This document shows, in pieces, positions 1 through 5,663 of a stretch of 5,663 bases of DNA (the stretch's first letter is position 1; each line of letters opens with the position of its first letter). Below the pieces are notes generated by a model, which ran no database searches, was not told the origin of the DNA, and saw nothing but the letters and a program-made list of their open reading frames with translations. A program made the translations under genes and the position numbers. The DNA comes from Desulfatitalea sp. (GTDB lineage: Bacteria > Desulfobacterota > Desulfobacteria > Desulfobacterales > Desulfosarcinaceae): NCBI GenBank assembly GCA_018224505.1, contig JAGTVD010000559.1, positions 1-5,663 on the forward strand, in the 5' to 3' direction.

Positions 1-149
1 CCGGATGGGTGCGGGGGCGGTTCGTTCTGTTCTACTTCTCCCACCCGGACAAAGCACTGGTGGAACGGTGCACGCTGCAGGCTGCGGCTTCCACCCAAGA
101 GGAGAACTACATGCGGCGCGTGCTGGACTTTCCGGCTTTTTCGGAATAG
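1..149 (+). CDS. 3' end of an unrecognised protein gene (partial)
   Basis: The third reading frame is open from the left edge to a TAG at 147-149. It reads ...FYFSHPDKALVERC... and ends MRRVLDFPAFSE. Codon third positions are mostly G or C, like the well-supported genes downstream, and the other two forward frames give low-complexity Gly/Ala/Arg/Pro peptides, so this frame is probably the real one. The start lies outside the window. I do not recognise the family from these ~48 residues; there is no membrane segment or catalytic motif. It is followed by a 279-nt intergenic region, so it is probably not in the same transcription unit as the binding-protein operon. Confidence 0.5.
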   Translation, partial: GWVRGRFVLFYFSHPDKALVERCTLQAAASTQEENYMRRVLDFPAFSE

Positions 150-179
150 GCGGACCTGTTCGCCATTGCCACTAAGGGC

Positions 180-280
180 TCGCGCAAAAATATCTTCACC
201 TTTTTATGCACCGATACATCCTGTTTATGCACCGACACATCCTGCCTCAGCACCTAAAAGGCAAATCTATTTTTGCGCGA
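180..280. repeat. 101-bp element: 13-bp perfect inverted repeat around a loop with tandem repeats
   Basis: The 13 bases at 180-192 (TCGCGCAAAAATA) are the exact reverse complement of 268-280 (TATTTTTGCGCGA). The 75 nt between them contain two 21-bp tandem units and a possible degenerate third. The element lies between the end of the upstream gene (149) and the start of the binding-protein gene (429). Immediately to the right, 283-300 can fold into a 7-bp stem (one G-U pair) with a GTGA tetraloop of the GNRA class. There is no U-tract directly after either stem, so an intrinsic terminator is unlikely. No obvious target-site duplication flanks it (AGGGC on the left, ACCAT on the right), so a miniature transposon is possible but not shown. 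It could equally be a regulatory or RNA-structural element. Confidence 0.55.
203..244. repeat. 21-bp tandem duplication (two copies, 20/21 identical)
   Basis: Copies lie at 203-223 and 224-244 and abut without a spacer. Each begins TTTATGCACCGA and ends ACATCCTG; the single difference is T (215) against C (236). The GCACC core recurs a third time at 250-254, keeping the 21-bp phase (208, 229, 250), although the rest of that third unit has decayed. A 21-bp period is two helical turns of B-DNA, which would place a bound protein on the same face each time, as in iterons or activator arrays. It could also be a neutral slippage duplication. Position, about 185-225 nt before the GTG start of the binding-protein gene, fits an upstream activator region. 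Confidence 0.7.
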
Positions 281-308
281 ACCATAGGCGTGAGCCTGTG
301 TGGTCCAA

Positions 309-338
309 TTAAGTTTTCGGATAAACGGCCGATATATA
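309..338 (+). promoter_or_regulatory. Weak candidate sigma70-type promoter for the sensor operon
   Basis: TATATA at 333-338 (within GATATATAAA) is a plausible -10 box. With an 18-bp spacer the corresponding -35 position is TTAAGT (309-314), which matches TTGACA poorly. The site sits about 90 nt upstream of the preferred GTG start, just after the inverted-repeat element, and is the most AT-rich spot before the operon. The weak -35 would fit an activator-dependent promoter, with the 21-bp repeats as a possible activator site, but that is inference. I see no convincing sigma54 -24/-12 pair in this region. Confidence 0.3.
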
Positions 339-428
339 AACACTGCCCCTACCGGATCCAACGGCGAGACGGTGGCGATGGTGGTTTTCGATTGCCGGAC
401 AAGGTTTCCTTCTGGAGGTGTGACGATT

Positions 429-1424
429 GTGCGCAGAGTAAGGGTAATAGGCGTAACGGGATTCATTTTCATGGTACTCTGGCTTTGGCTGCCAGGGGCC
501 GATACGGGGCGGGCCGAGACACTCAAATCCTACGACTTTCTGCCCCAGTGGTCGCCCCAGGCCCAGTTCGCGGGCTATTATGTGGCGGCGGCCAAGGGGT
601 TTTACGAGCGCCGGGGTTTGGCGCTAACGATTCTGCGGGGCGGTCCGGAGCGGCCGGTGGGCGCCCAGCTGGCGGCGGGGCTGGTGGATTTCGGGACGCT
701 GTTCCTGACCGAGGGGCTGGTGTTACGCGACCAGGGGATACCGCTGGTCAATGTGGGCCAACTGGTGCAACGGTCCGCTTTGATGCTGGTAGCTCACAAG
801 GAGAGGGGCATCCGAACGCCCGAGGACCTCAACGGCCGGCGGGTGAGCGTCTGGGAGGCTTTTCAGCTCCAACCCAGGGCCTTTTTCCTGCGCCACGAAC
901 TCGATGTGACAGTCGTACCCCAGGGCAATAACGTGAATTTGTTCCTCATGGGCGGCGTGGATGCCACGTCGGCCATGTGGTACAATGAGTATTATACCAT
1001 TCTCAATGCCGGCATCGATACCGATGAAATCACCACCTTCCGGCTGGCCGATCATGGACTGAACTTTCCCGAAGACGGCATCTACTGCCGGGAGGAGACC
1101 CTGCAACGGGACCCGGCGGCGGTGCGGGCTTTCGTGCAAGGCTCCATCGACGGCTGGCGCTACGCCTTCGACAACCCCGAGGAGGCGATCGAAATTGTCA
1201 TGACGCACATCCAGGCGGCCAATCTGCCCACCAACCGGGTACACCAGCGCTGGATGCTGGCACGTATGGCGGACATCATCCGACCCGCCGGCCACCACCG
1301 CCCCATGGGCACCCTGACCGATTCCGATTTGCGTTTTGTCGCCGAGCAGCTGCACCACAGCGGCATCCTTCATACCCAACCCGACTACCTGGAGTTCCAT
1401 GACCCGCGCCCCTCGACCCGATAA
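429..1424 (+). CDS. NMT1/THI5-like periplasmic substrate-binding protein
   Basis: An exported solute-binding protein of 331 residues from the GTG at 429. That start is preferred because GGAGGTG (414-420) lies 8 nt upstream and it puts a textbook signal peptide at the N-terminus: MRRVRV, a hydrophobic run (about residues 7-21), then a probable cleavage after GRA (about residue 29). The frame is open further upstream to a GTG at 300, but that extension buries the signal peptide. The mature protein opens with PQWSPQAQFAGYYVAAAKGFY (residues 39-59), a hallmark of the NMT1/THI5 (SsuA/ThiY-like) fold; GGVDATSAMWYNEY (175-188) and GLNFPEDGIYC (210-220) are further strongly patterned blocks. Family members bind thiamine-pyrimidine precursors, sulfonates, nitrate-type ligands and others, and some serve sensor kinases; the yeast CCCFC motif is absent, and the ligand cannot be read from sequence. 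No permease or ATPase gene adjoins it. The 3' end overlaps the sensor phosphatase gene by 26 nt, which argues for a sensory rather than a transport role. Confidence 0.9.
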   Translation: MRRVRVIGVTGFIFMVLWLWLPGADTGRAETLKSYDFLPQWSPQAQFAGYYVAAAKGFYERRGLALTILRGGPERPVGAQLAAGLVDFGTLFLTEGLVLRDQGIPLVNVGQLVQRSALMLVAHKERGIRTPEDLNGRRVSVWEAFQLQPRAFFLRHELDVTVVPQGNNVNLFLMGGVDATSAMWYNEYYTILNAGIDTDEITTFRLADHGLNFPEDGIYCREETLQRDPAAVRAFVQGSIDGWRYAFDNPEEAIEIVMTHIQAANLPTNRVHQRWMLARMADIIRPAGHHRPMGTLTDSDLRFVAEQLHHSGILHTQPDYLEFHDPRPSTR

Positions 1425-3360
1425 GCAGCGGGGCCTGGCCTTTCGCCTGGCCCTCTTCATCCTGACCAGCACCACCCTGATTTTCCTGGCGGCTTTCGGA
1501 TATAACTACTACTGCTCCCGTCACGTGGTGCTCAAGAATGTGCGCGAATCAGCCATGCACCTGGCCCAGGCCACGGTGCTGCGCATCGAAAGCAAACTGC
1601 GGGCCGTGGAGGCGCCGCCGCGCATGACGGCCCGCCACCTGGAGGGCCGGCCGCTGAGCAATGCCTTGCTGCTGCCGCTGATTCACGATATGGTGGCCGG
1701 CTCCCCGGAGATCTATGGGGGCGCGGCGGCCTTCGAGCCCCACGGATTCGACCCCGAGCACCGTTTCTACGCCCCTTATTTTTTCCACGCCGAGGGCGGC
1801 CGGATCGCCTTCAACCAACTGGGCAGCGAAGCATACAACTACTTTCTCCGGGACTGGTACCAGATCCCACGGGAACTGGACCGCCCGGCGTGGAGCGAGC
1901 CCTACTTTGACGAAGGCGGGGGCGGCATTCTGATGTCCACCTTTGCCCATCCCTTCTACGACCTGTCGGCGGACCAACGGGTGTTCCGGGGGGTAGTGAC
2001 GGCGGATATCTCCCTGGAGGCACTGGTGACGGAAATCGGCGCCATTGCGCTTTACGAAACGGGCTACGCTTTCGTGATCAGCCGCAACGGCGCCTTCCTG
2101 GCCCACCCGGACGAACAACTGATCATGCGCGAGAGCATCTTCAGCGTGGCTGCGGACCGACAGATGCCCGAGCTGCGGGCCATCGGACGGGAGATGATCC
2201 GGGGCGGAACGGGGTTCGCCGCCGTCACCAGCGTCCACACAGGCAAGCGTTCGCTGCTGGCCTACGCACCGGTGCCGGCCGCGGATTGGTCGGTGGGGGT
2301 GATGATCCCCGAGCGCGAACTGCTGGCCGACATCCGGGCACTCAACCACACCGTGCTGGCCATCGCAGCGGCGGGTTTCACCCTCTTGTTTCTGGTGGTG
2401 GTGGCCATCTCCCGCTCCATCACACGGCCGCTGCACCGGTTGGTAGCCGCGACCACGGAGATCGCCCGGGGCAACCTGGAGATCAAACTGCCCACCACGC
2501 ACATTGGCGACGAAGTGCAGGTACTGACCCATTCGGTGGATGAAATGCGTCTGGCCCTCAAAGAGTACATCGCCAACCTCACCGAAACCACCAAGGCCAA
2601 GGAGCGTATCGAAAGCGAGCTTAAAATCGCCCGCGCCATCCAGATGAATTTCTTGCCCAAGCGCTTTCCGCCCTTTCCGGAGCAAACGGCCTTTGACCTG
2701 TTCGCCGCCCTGGAGCCCGCCAAGGAGGTGGGAGGCGACCTGTACGATTTTTTCATGCTGGACGCGCGCCACCTCTTTTTCTCGGTGGGTGACGTATCGG
2801 ACAAGGGGGTGCCCGCGGCCCTGTTCATGGCGGTCACCAAGACGCTGATGAAAGGTATCGCCGAGCAGGGGCTGACCCCGGCGGATGTGCTGGACCGGGT
2901 CAATGTCGAACTGTGCCAGGGCAACGACGCGGCCATGTTCGTGACCGTTGTCTGCGGCATGTTGGACATCACCACCGGCGAACTGGTCTACTCCAACGCC
3001 GGCCACAACCCGCCGGTGCTGCTGCGCGCCGGCGGCGCCCCGGAGATGCTGCCCGTGTCGCCCGGCCTCGTACTGGGTGTAATGGAGGAGGCCACCTATG
3101 CAACCAGCACCATCCGGCTCACGCCCGGCGACCGACTGCTGCTTTACACCGATGGCGTGACCGAGGCCATGGACGCCGGCCAAAGACTCTTTTCGGACGA
3201 GCGGTTGCTGGGCGAAATGGCGGGCCTGGCCGCGGCCGAGCCGCGGCGAATGGTGGAACGGATCATGGCCGCCGTCCATGCCCACGCCGGCGGCACGCCC
3301 CAATCCGATGACATTACGCTGCTGGCGCTGCAATATAAGGGAAACGCGGAATCATTTTAA
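1399..3360 (+). CDS. Transmembrane sensor phosphatase: Cache-like - HAMP - PP2C/SpoIIE (RsbU type)
   Basis: A 653-residue membrane-bound serine phosphatase expected to dephosphorylate a STAS protein in a partner-switching pathway. Order: TM1 (about 13-38); periplasmic sensor region (about 39-316) resembling a double Cache domain, with RDWYQ (151-155) and AWSEPYFDEGGGG (164-176); TM2 (about 318-338); HAMP (about 337-388, with TRPL at 342-345 and GDE at 370-372); a helical linker including ERIESELKIARAIQMNFLP (402-420), the usual lead-in to these phosphatases; and the catalytic domain to the C-terminus. Likely metal-binding acidic residues are all present: D447 in GGDLYD, D465 in GDVSDKG, D585 in TDGVTEA and D637/D638 in DDIT; NAGHNPP (533-539) is also conserved. 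The domain therefore appears active. The ATG at 1399 has GGAG (1391-1394) only 4 nt before it and lies inside the preceding gene, suggesting translational coupling. Domain architecture parallels RsbU-type sensors such as that of Chlamydia, which also has a periplasmic ligand domain. Confidence 0.93.
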   Translation: MTRAPRPDKQRGLAFRLALFILTSTTLIFLAAFGYNYYCSRHVVLKNVRESAMHLAQATVLRIESKLRAVEAPPRMTARHLEGRPLSNALLLPLIHDMVAGSPEIYGGAAAFEPHGFDPEHRFYAPYFFHAEGGRIAFNQLGSEAYNYFLRDWYQIPRELDRPAWSEPYFDEGGGGILMSTFAHPFYDLSADQRVFRGVVTADISLEALVTEIGAIALYETGYAFVISRNGAFLAHPDEQLIMRESIFSVAADRQMPELRAIGREMIRGGTGFAAVTSVHTGKRSLLAYAPVPAADWSVGVMIPERELLADIRALNHTVLAIAAAGFTLLFLVVVAISRSITRPLHRLVAATTEIARGNLEIKLPTTHIGDEVQVLTHSVDEMRLALKEYIANLTETTKAKERIESELKIARAIQMNFLPKRFPPFPEQTAFDLFAALEPAKEVGGDLYDFFMLDARHLFFSVGDVSDKGVPAALFMAVTKTLMKGIAEQGLTPADVLDRVNVELCQGNDAAMFVTVVCGMLDITTGELVYSNAGHNPPVLLRAGGAPEMLPVSPGLVLGVMEEATYATSTIRLTPGDRLLLYTDGVTEAMDAGQRLFSDERLLGEMAGLAAAEPRRMVERIMAAVHAHAGGTPQSDDITLLALQYKGNAESF

Positions 3361-3405
3361 GCATTAGGACACAGAACCACTCAAGCAAGGATGGAGAAAC
3401 GACCC

Positions 3406-3741
3406 ATGGAATGTACCAGCCGGAAAATGGACAAAGCGGTGGTGATCCAGGTGACGGGACGGATGGACGCGGTTACCGCCCCGGATTTTGACGCGGCGTG
3501 CGGCGCCTGGATCGACCAGGGCGAAACCCGCCTGGTGGTGGATCTCACCGCCCTGGACTACATCAGCAGTGCAGGCCTGCGCAGCTTCCTGGTGGTGGGC
3601 AAGCGGCTCAAGGGGTCCGGTGGCACCTTGGCGCTGTCCGGACTGGACGGCATGGTGCGAGAAGTGTTCGACCTCTCCGGCTTCGCCGCCCTCTTTCCCG
3701 TTCACCCCTGCCCGGAGACGGCCCTTGAAGCCCTCGGATGA
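3406..3741 (+). CDS. STAS-domain anti-sigma factor antagonist-like protein (RsbV/SpoIIAA type)
   Basis: A soluble single-domain STAS protein, 111 residues from the ATG at 3406. That ATG is preferred over one 15 nt upstream (3391) because GGAG at 3393-3396 lies 9 nt before it, whereas the upstream ATG directly abuts its AAGG. The sequence follows the STAS pattern throughout: VVIQVTGRMDAVTAPDF near the N-terminus, then DLTALDYISSAGLRSFL (46-62), then EVFDLSGFAALFPVHP near the end. Aligned with SpoIIAA (MDSSGL), Ser55 of ISSAGL occupies the phospho-acceptor position (SpoIIAA Ser58). It should be phosphorylated by an RsbW-like kinase and dephosphorylated by the PP2C protein encoded 45 nt upstream, and in the unphosphorylated state bind its partner. 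Whether that partner is an anti-sigma factor or another protein cannot be told here. Length is typical for the family. Its gene ends 25 nt from the stop of the convergent propeller gene. Confidence 0.9.
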   Translation: MECTSRKMDKAVVIQVTGRMDAVTAPDFDAACGAWIDQGETRLVVDLTALDYISSAGLRSFLVVGKRLKGSGGTLALSGLDGMVREVFDLSGFAALFPVHPCPETALEALG

Positions 3742-3766
3742 ACCGGCCCTGGTAGGCGGACGATGG

Positions 3767-5431
3767 TTATTCTTTCTTCGTCAGCCGCCACAAGCCGCGA
3801 TCCTGTGTGGTCCAATAGATGTCTCCGTTGCCCGTCACATACAACGGGTGGGGAAAAACCACCGGCGGATAGCTGCCCACGGTGGCGTATTGCACCGGCA
3901 AATCCTCGGCCACCACGGACACCGCCATGGTTTGCGGATTGACACGCAACAGCCGACGCCCGGCGCCGTCCAGCACCAACAGGCCCCCCATACGGTCGTT
4001 GGCCAGGGCCAGGGGTTTGCCGACCATCGCCGATAGAAAAACCCGTTTCCTGCCCGACACGGCATCCACAGCACTGATCCGACCGGCCTTGGCTTCGGCC
4101 ACATAGAGCGTGCCGTCGAGAAGGGCCAAGGCCAACGGTCCTTCGAGACCTCCAGCGAGAACCGTTTTAGCGCCGTCGGCCAAACCGACGGCCGTGATCT
4201 GCCCGGCGCCGTATTCGGCAACGAAAATCCTGGCGCCATCCGGCGCCATTAAAACGCTCATGGGAAGATTGAGTCCGCCGGCAACCGGTTGGAACTCACC
4301 CGTGTGCGGGTCTCCAATGGCCACCGCCCCATGGATATTGTCGGTCCAGAAGATCCGGTCGCCCGGCCCATCGGCCAGGCTGAGCGTCAGGGGCATGCCG
4401 TGGACCGCCCAGGCATTGAGTTTGGTGTGGTGGTATTTCCCGTCCTCGACGGTGCGGATCATGATGGCATCGGCCACCAGAATGGCATTCTCCTTAACCA
4501 CGATCCCCAGCGGCTGGTTGGGCCCGGTGGGGAAGAGTTGCTTGAACGTGCCGCTGCCGTCGGTGGCGACTTCGAAGATGGTGGCATCCCAATAGCTGGT
4601 CACGAAAAGCCTTCCCTGGGGCGTAATGGCCAGGTTGTCCAAACCCGGAATGAGTTGGGCAATCTTCTCCCGACGGCTGCCATCCAAGGGCGTCTTGTAA
4701 ACCGCGCCGGTGGCCAGTTCAGGCACATACACCATTTTGTCGGGGCCGATGGCCAGGGCGATGGGCGTAGTAAATCCTTCGGCCACGGTCTGGATGGCCC
4801 CCGTATCGGGGTGGACCCTCAAAATCCGGCCGGTTCCCAAATCGGGGATAATCAGATCCTGGGTGTCCGGGTCGAAATCGAAGCCTTCGGGTACCGGGAT
4901 AATATCCGCATCAATCAGCAGGCGTGCCGGTTTTTGACCCATTGGATCCACTTCATAGACCCGATTGCCCTGAAAGCATTCAGTCACGAAAAGCCGCCCG
5001 TTGCGCGGATTGAATTCAATGCCGTTGGGCGCGGCCATCCCGTCGGCGATGACGGTTTTCACGCCGTTGGCATCGATGCGATACACTTCGCCCACCAGAG
5101 GTGTGGTTCCGGTGGCATACAGGTTGCCCTGGGGGTCGGCAGTTATGTCATCGAGGATGAACATTGCATGATGGGACGGCACGAACACGGAGGGCTTCAG
5201 CGTTTTGAGATCGATGCGGGTGATGGTGCCGTTGCCGGTGTGGGACACATAAAGGTTCCCGTCGGCCCCGATGGCCGCGCCATTGACGCCTGGAAAGGGC
5301 GTGTCGGCAACGATGCGTTCGGCCTTGTACTGCTTGTCGATAACATTGAAGGATGCGGCCCCCTCAGGGACGGCCGCCCAAAATAGGGCCAGTACCAGCA
5401 GCGCAACAATCGTGAATTTCCGCGTGTTCAT
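3767..5431 (-). CDS. Secreted SMP-30/NHL/YncE-like beta-propeller protein, about 12 blades
   Basis: A 554-residue exported protein. The ATG at 5431 (reading leftward) has AAGGAG 9 nt upstream and starts a clear Sec signal peptide: MNTRK, a hydrophobic stretch (about 6-20), cleavage near GAAS (24-27). It has no lipobox Cys. An in-frame extension to 5587 would bury this signal and is rejected. The mature part is built of ~40-residue repeats ending in patterns such as DGNLYVSHTGNGTITRID (57-74), NGRLFVTECFQGNRVYEVD (144-162), QGRLFVTSYWDATIFEV (272-288), GARIFVAEYGAGQITAV (399-415) and DGTLYVAEAKAGRISAV (439-455). I count about twelve, enough for two six-bladed propellers. PNGIEF (135-140) resembles the Asn-containing motif of SMP-30/gluconolactonases, but the full metal-ligand set is not evident, so an enzyme activity is not claimed; a binding or scaffold role, or a lactonase/lyase-like enzyme, are the options. 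It is convergent to the sensor operon and need not be functionally tied to it. Confidence 0.85.
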   Translation of the reverse strand: MNTRKFTIVALLVLALFWAAVPEGAASFNVIDKQYKAERIVADTPFPGVNGAAIGADGNLYVSHTGNGTITRIDLKTLKPSVFVPSHHAMFILDDITADPQGNLYATGTTPLVGEVYRIDANGVKTVIADGMAAPNGIEFNPRNGRLFVTECFQGNRVYEVDPMGQKPARLLIDADIIPVPEGFDFDPDTQDLIIPDLGTGRILRVHPDTGAIQTVAEGFTTPIALAIGPDKMVYVPELATGAVYKTPLDGSRREKIAQLIPGLDNLAITPQGRLFVTSYWDATIFEVATDGSGTFKQLFPTGPNQPLGIVVKENAILVADAIMIRTVEDGKYHHTKLNAWAVHGMPLTLSLADGPGDRIFWTDNIHGAVAIGDPHTGEFQPVAGGLNLPMSVLMAPDGARIFVAEYGAGQITAVGLADGAKTVLAGGLEGPLALALLDGTLYVAEAKAGRISAVDAVSGRKRVFLSAMVGKPLALANDRMGGLLVLDGAGRRLLRVNPQTMAVSVVAEDLPVQYATVGSYPPVVFPHPLYVTGNGDIYWTTQDRGLWRLTKKE

Positions 5432-5440
5432 AATACCATT

Positions 5441-5446
5441 CTCCTT
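5441..5446 (-). promoter_or_regulatory. Ribosome binding site deciding the propeller start
   Basis: On the minus strand AAGGAG lies 9 nt before the ATG at 5431 (plus-strand CTCCTT at 5441-5446). It is the strongest Shine-Dalgarno-like sequence in this leader and fixes the start directly ahead of the signal peptide, against the longer open frame reaching 5587. Confidence 0.7.
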
Positions 5447-5541
5447 TCGGTATGGCGGTTTTAGAACAAGGGGTCGGTCACCCATCGGCATTTTTAGTAT
5501 CGAATTGCGGCACGTGGAGGTTCTGAAGCGGTATGGATAAG

Positions 5542-5569
5542 GAAATACATATGCCTGGCAGGTTGTCAA
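5542..5569 (-). promoter_or_regulatory. Candidate sigma70-type promoter of the propeller gene
   Basis: On the minus strand a consensus TTGACA -35 box (plus-strand TGTCAA, 5564-5569) is followed after 16 bp by TATTTC (5547-5542), a 3/6 match to the -10 consensus. The leader to the ATG at 5431 would be roughly 100 nt. The -35 is convincing, the -10 is weak, and an alternative -10 cannot be excluded. Confidence 0.35.
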
Positions 5570-5580
5570 ATGAATTGTCA
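5564..5580. promoter_or_regulatory. 17-bp imperfect palindrome overlapping the -35: possible operator
   Basis: TGTCAAATGAATTGTCA (5564-5580) is an imperfect palindrome centred on G5572, with 6 of 8 base pairs symmetric; on the minus strand it reads TGACAA...TTGACA. It covers the only good -35 box upstream of the propeller gene, where a bound repressor would block polymerase. The same bases also form a direct repeat of TTGTCA (5563-5568 and 5575-5580). The binding protein is unknown. Confidence 0.3.
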
Positions 5581-5620
5581 TCCTCACCCTTTAATCCCTT
5601 GCCCGTGCAATAAAAAGCGG

Positions 5621-5638
5621 ATAGAATTTAAATTCAAT
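5621..5638. repeat. AT-rich palindrome near the right edge
   Basis: GAATTTAAATTC at 5624-5635 is a perfect 12-bp palindrome; with one mismatched pair it extends to 18 bp (5621-5638). It lies in the most AT-rich DNA of the window, about 190 nt upstream of the propeller start. It could be an operator for the propeller gene or for a gene beyond the window; AT-rich DNA makes such palindromes easier to get by chance. Confidence 0.4.
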
Positions 5639-5663
5639 TTATTAAATGCGCTGGCACTCGAAC

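Noticed and set aside
300..428. In-frame N-terminal extension of the binding protein from GTG 300
   Set aside because: It would place ~43 residues before a clear signal peptide, and the Shine-Dalgarno at 414-420 fits the GTG at 429.
206..931. 241-codon plus-strand open frame beginning inside the 21-bp repeats
   Set aside because: Its second half is an alternative frame of the binding-protein gene with a Gly/Arg/Ala-rich peptide; no ribosome site precedes its ATG.
1549..3333. 594-codon open frame on the minus strand opposite the sensor phosphatase
   Set aside because: It is antisense to a protein with all PP2C motifs and membrane segments intact. Its translation is rich in His/Gly/Arg/Gln without domain features, as expected for the shadow of a GC-rich gene.
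3742..3766. Shared terminator between the convergent STAS and propeller genes
   Set aside because: The 25-nt gap has no stable stem followed by a T-run in either direction.
295..3816. 15-bp sequence CCTGTGTGGTCCAAT shared between 295-309 and 3802-3816
   Set aside because: The second copy is coding sequence at the end of the propeller gene (YWTTQDR) that fits its repeat pattern, and the flanks do not match. Probably coincidence.
4289..5386. 365-codon plus-strand open frame opposite the propeller gene
   Set aside because: It mirrors the repeat pattern of the propeller gene in antisense, has no signal or domain logic of its own, and the minus-strand reading explains the sequence fully.
5652..5663. 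TGGCAC near the right edge as a sigma54 -24 box
   Set aside because: The -12 element would lie beyond the window, and its first expected base (5663) does not match the consensus T.
5644..5663. tRNA 3' end on the minus strand (GTTCGAGT resembling a T-loop)
   Set aside because: The base after the loop is G, not the conserved C that pairs with the G before it, and no CCA or acceptor context is seen.

Overview
This looks like chromosomal DNA from a GC-rich Gram-negative bacterium. The gene families and the high G/C third-codon positions fit a member of the Desulfobacterota (deltaproteobacterial) type, but that placement is inference from general family knowledge and no marker gene is present to prove it.

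Layout: (1) the last ~49 codons of an unrecognised plus-strand gene (to 149). (2) A 279-nt intergenic region (150-428) that is AT-richer than the genes. It holds a 13-bp perfect inverted repeat (180-192/268-280) enclosing a 21-bp tandem duplication (203-244), a weak candidate promoter near 309-338, and a good Shine-Dalgarno just upstream of a GTG start at 429. (3) A tight plus-strand three-gene operon, 429-3741: an exported NMT1/THI5-like periplasmic substrate-binding protein, an inner-membrane sensor phosphatase (TM - double-Cache-like periplasmic domain - TM - HAMP - coiled coil - PP2C/SpoIIE-type phosphatase) that overlaps the first gene by 26 nt, and a single-domain STAS anti-sigma-factor-antagonist-like protein 45 nt further on. 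(4) A convergent minus-strand gene, 3767-5431, for a secreted beta-propeller of the SMP-30/NHL/YncE type with about twelve blade-like repeats. (5) Its upstream region (5432-5663), with an RBS, a consensus -35, an imperfect palindrome over that -35, and a perfect 12-bp AT-rich palindrome near the right edge.

How the genes may work together: the operon reads as a signalling module rather than a transporter. No ABC permease or ATPase accompanies the binding protein. Instead it is translationally coupled to a transmembrane phosphatase whose partner-switching substrate, the STAS protein with a conserved phospho-acceptor serine, comes next. The simplest model is that the binding protein loads a small molecule and presents it to the Cache domain, which switches the cytoplasmic PP2C domain; that in turn dephosphorylates the STAS protein and alters a downstream anti-sigma or other partner. 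The cognate kinase (RsbW-like) is absent from the window. The model is inference; the domain calls are direct readings of motifs. No CRISPR array, rRNA, tRNA, transposase or phage gene is visible.
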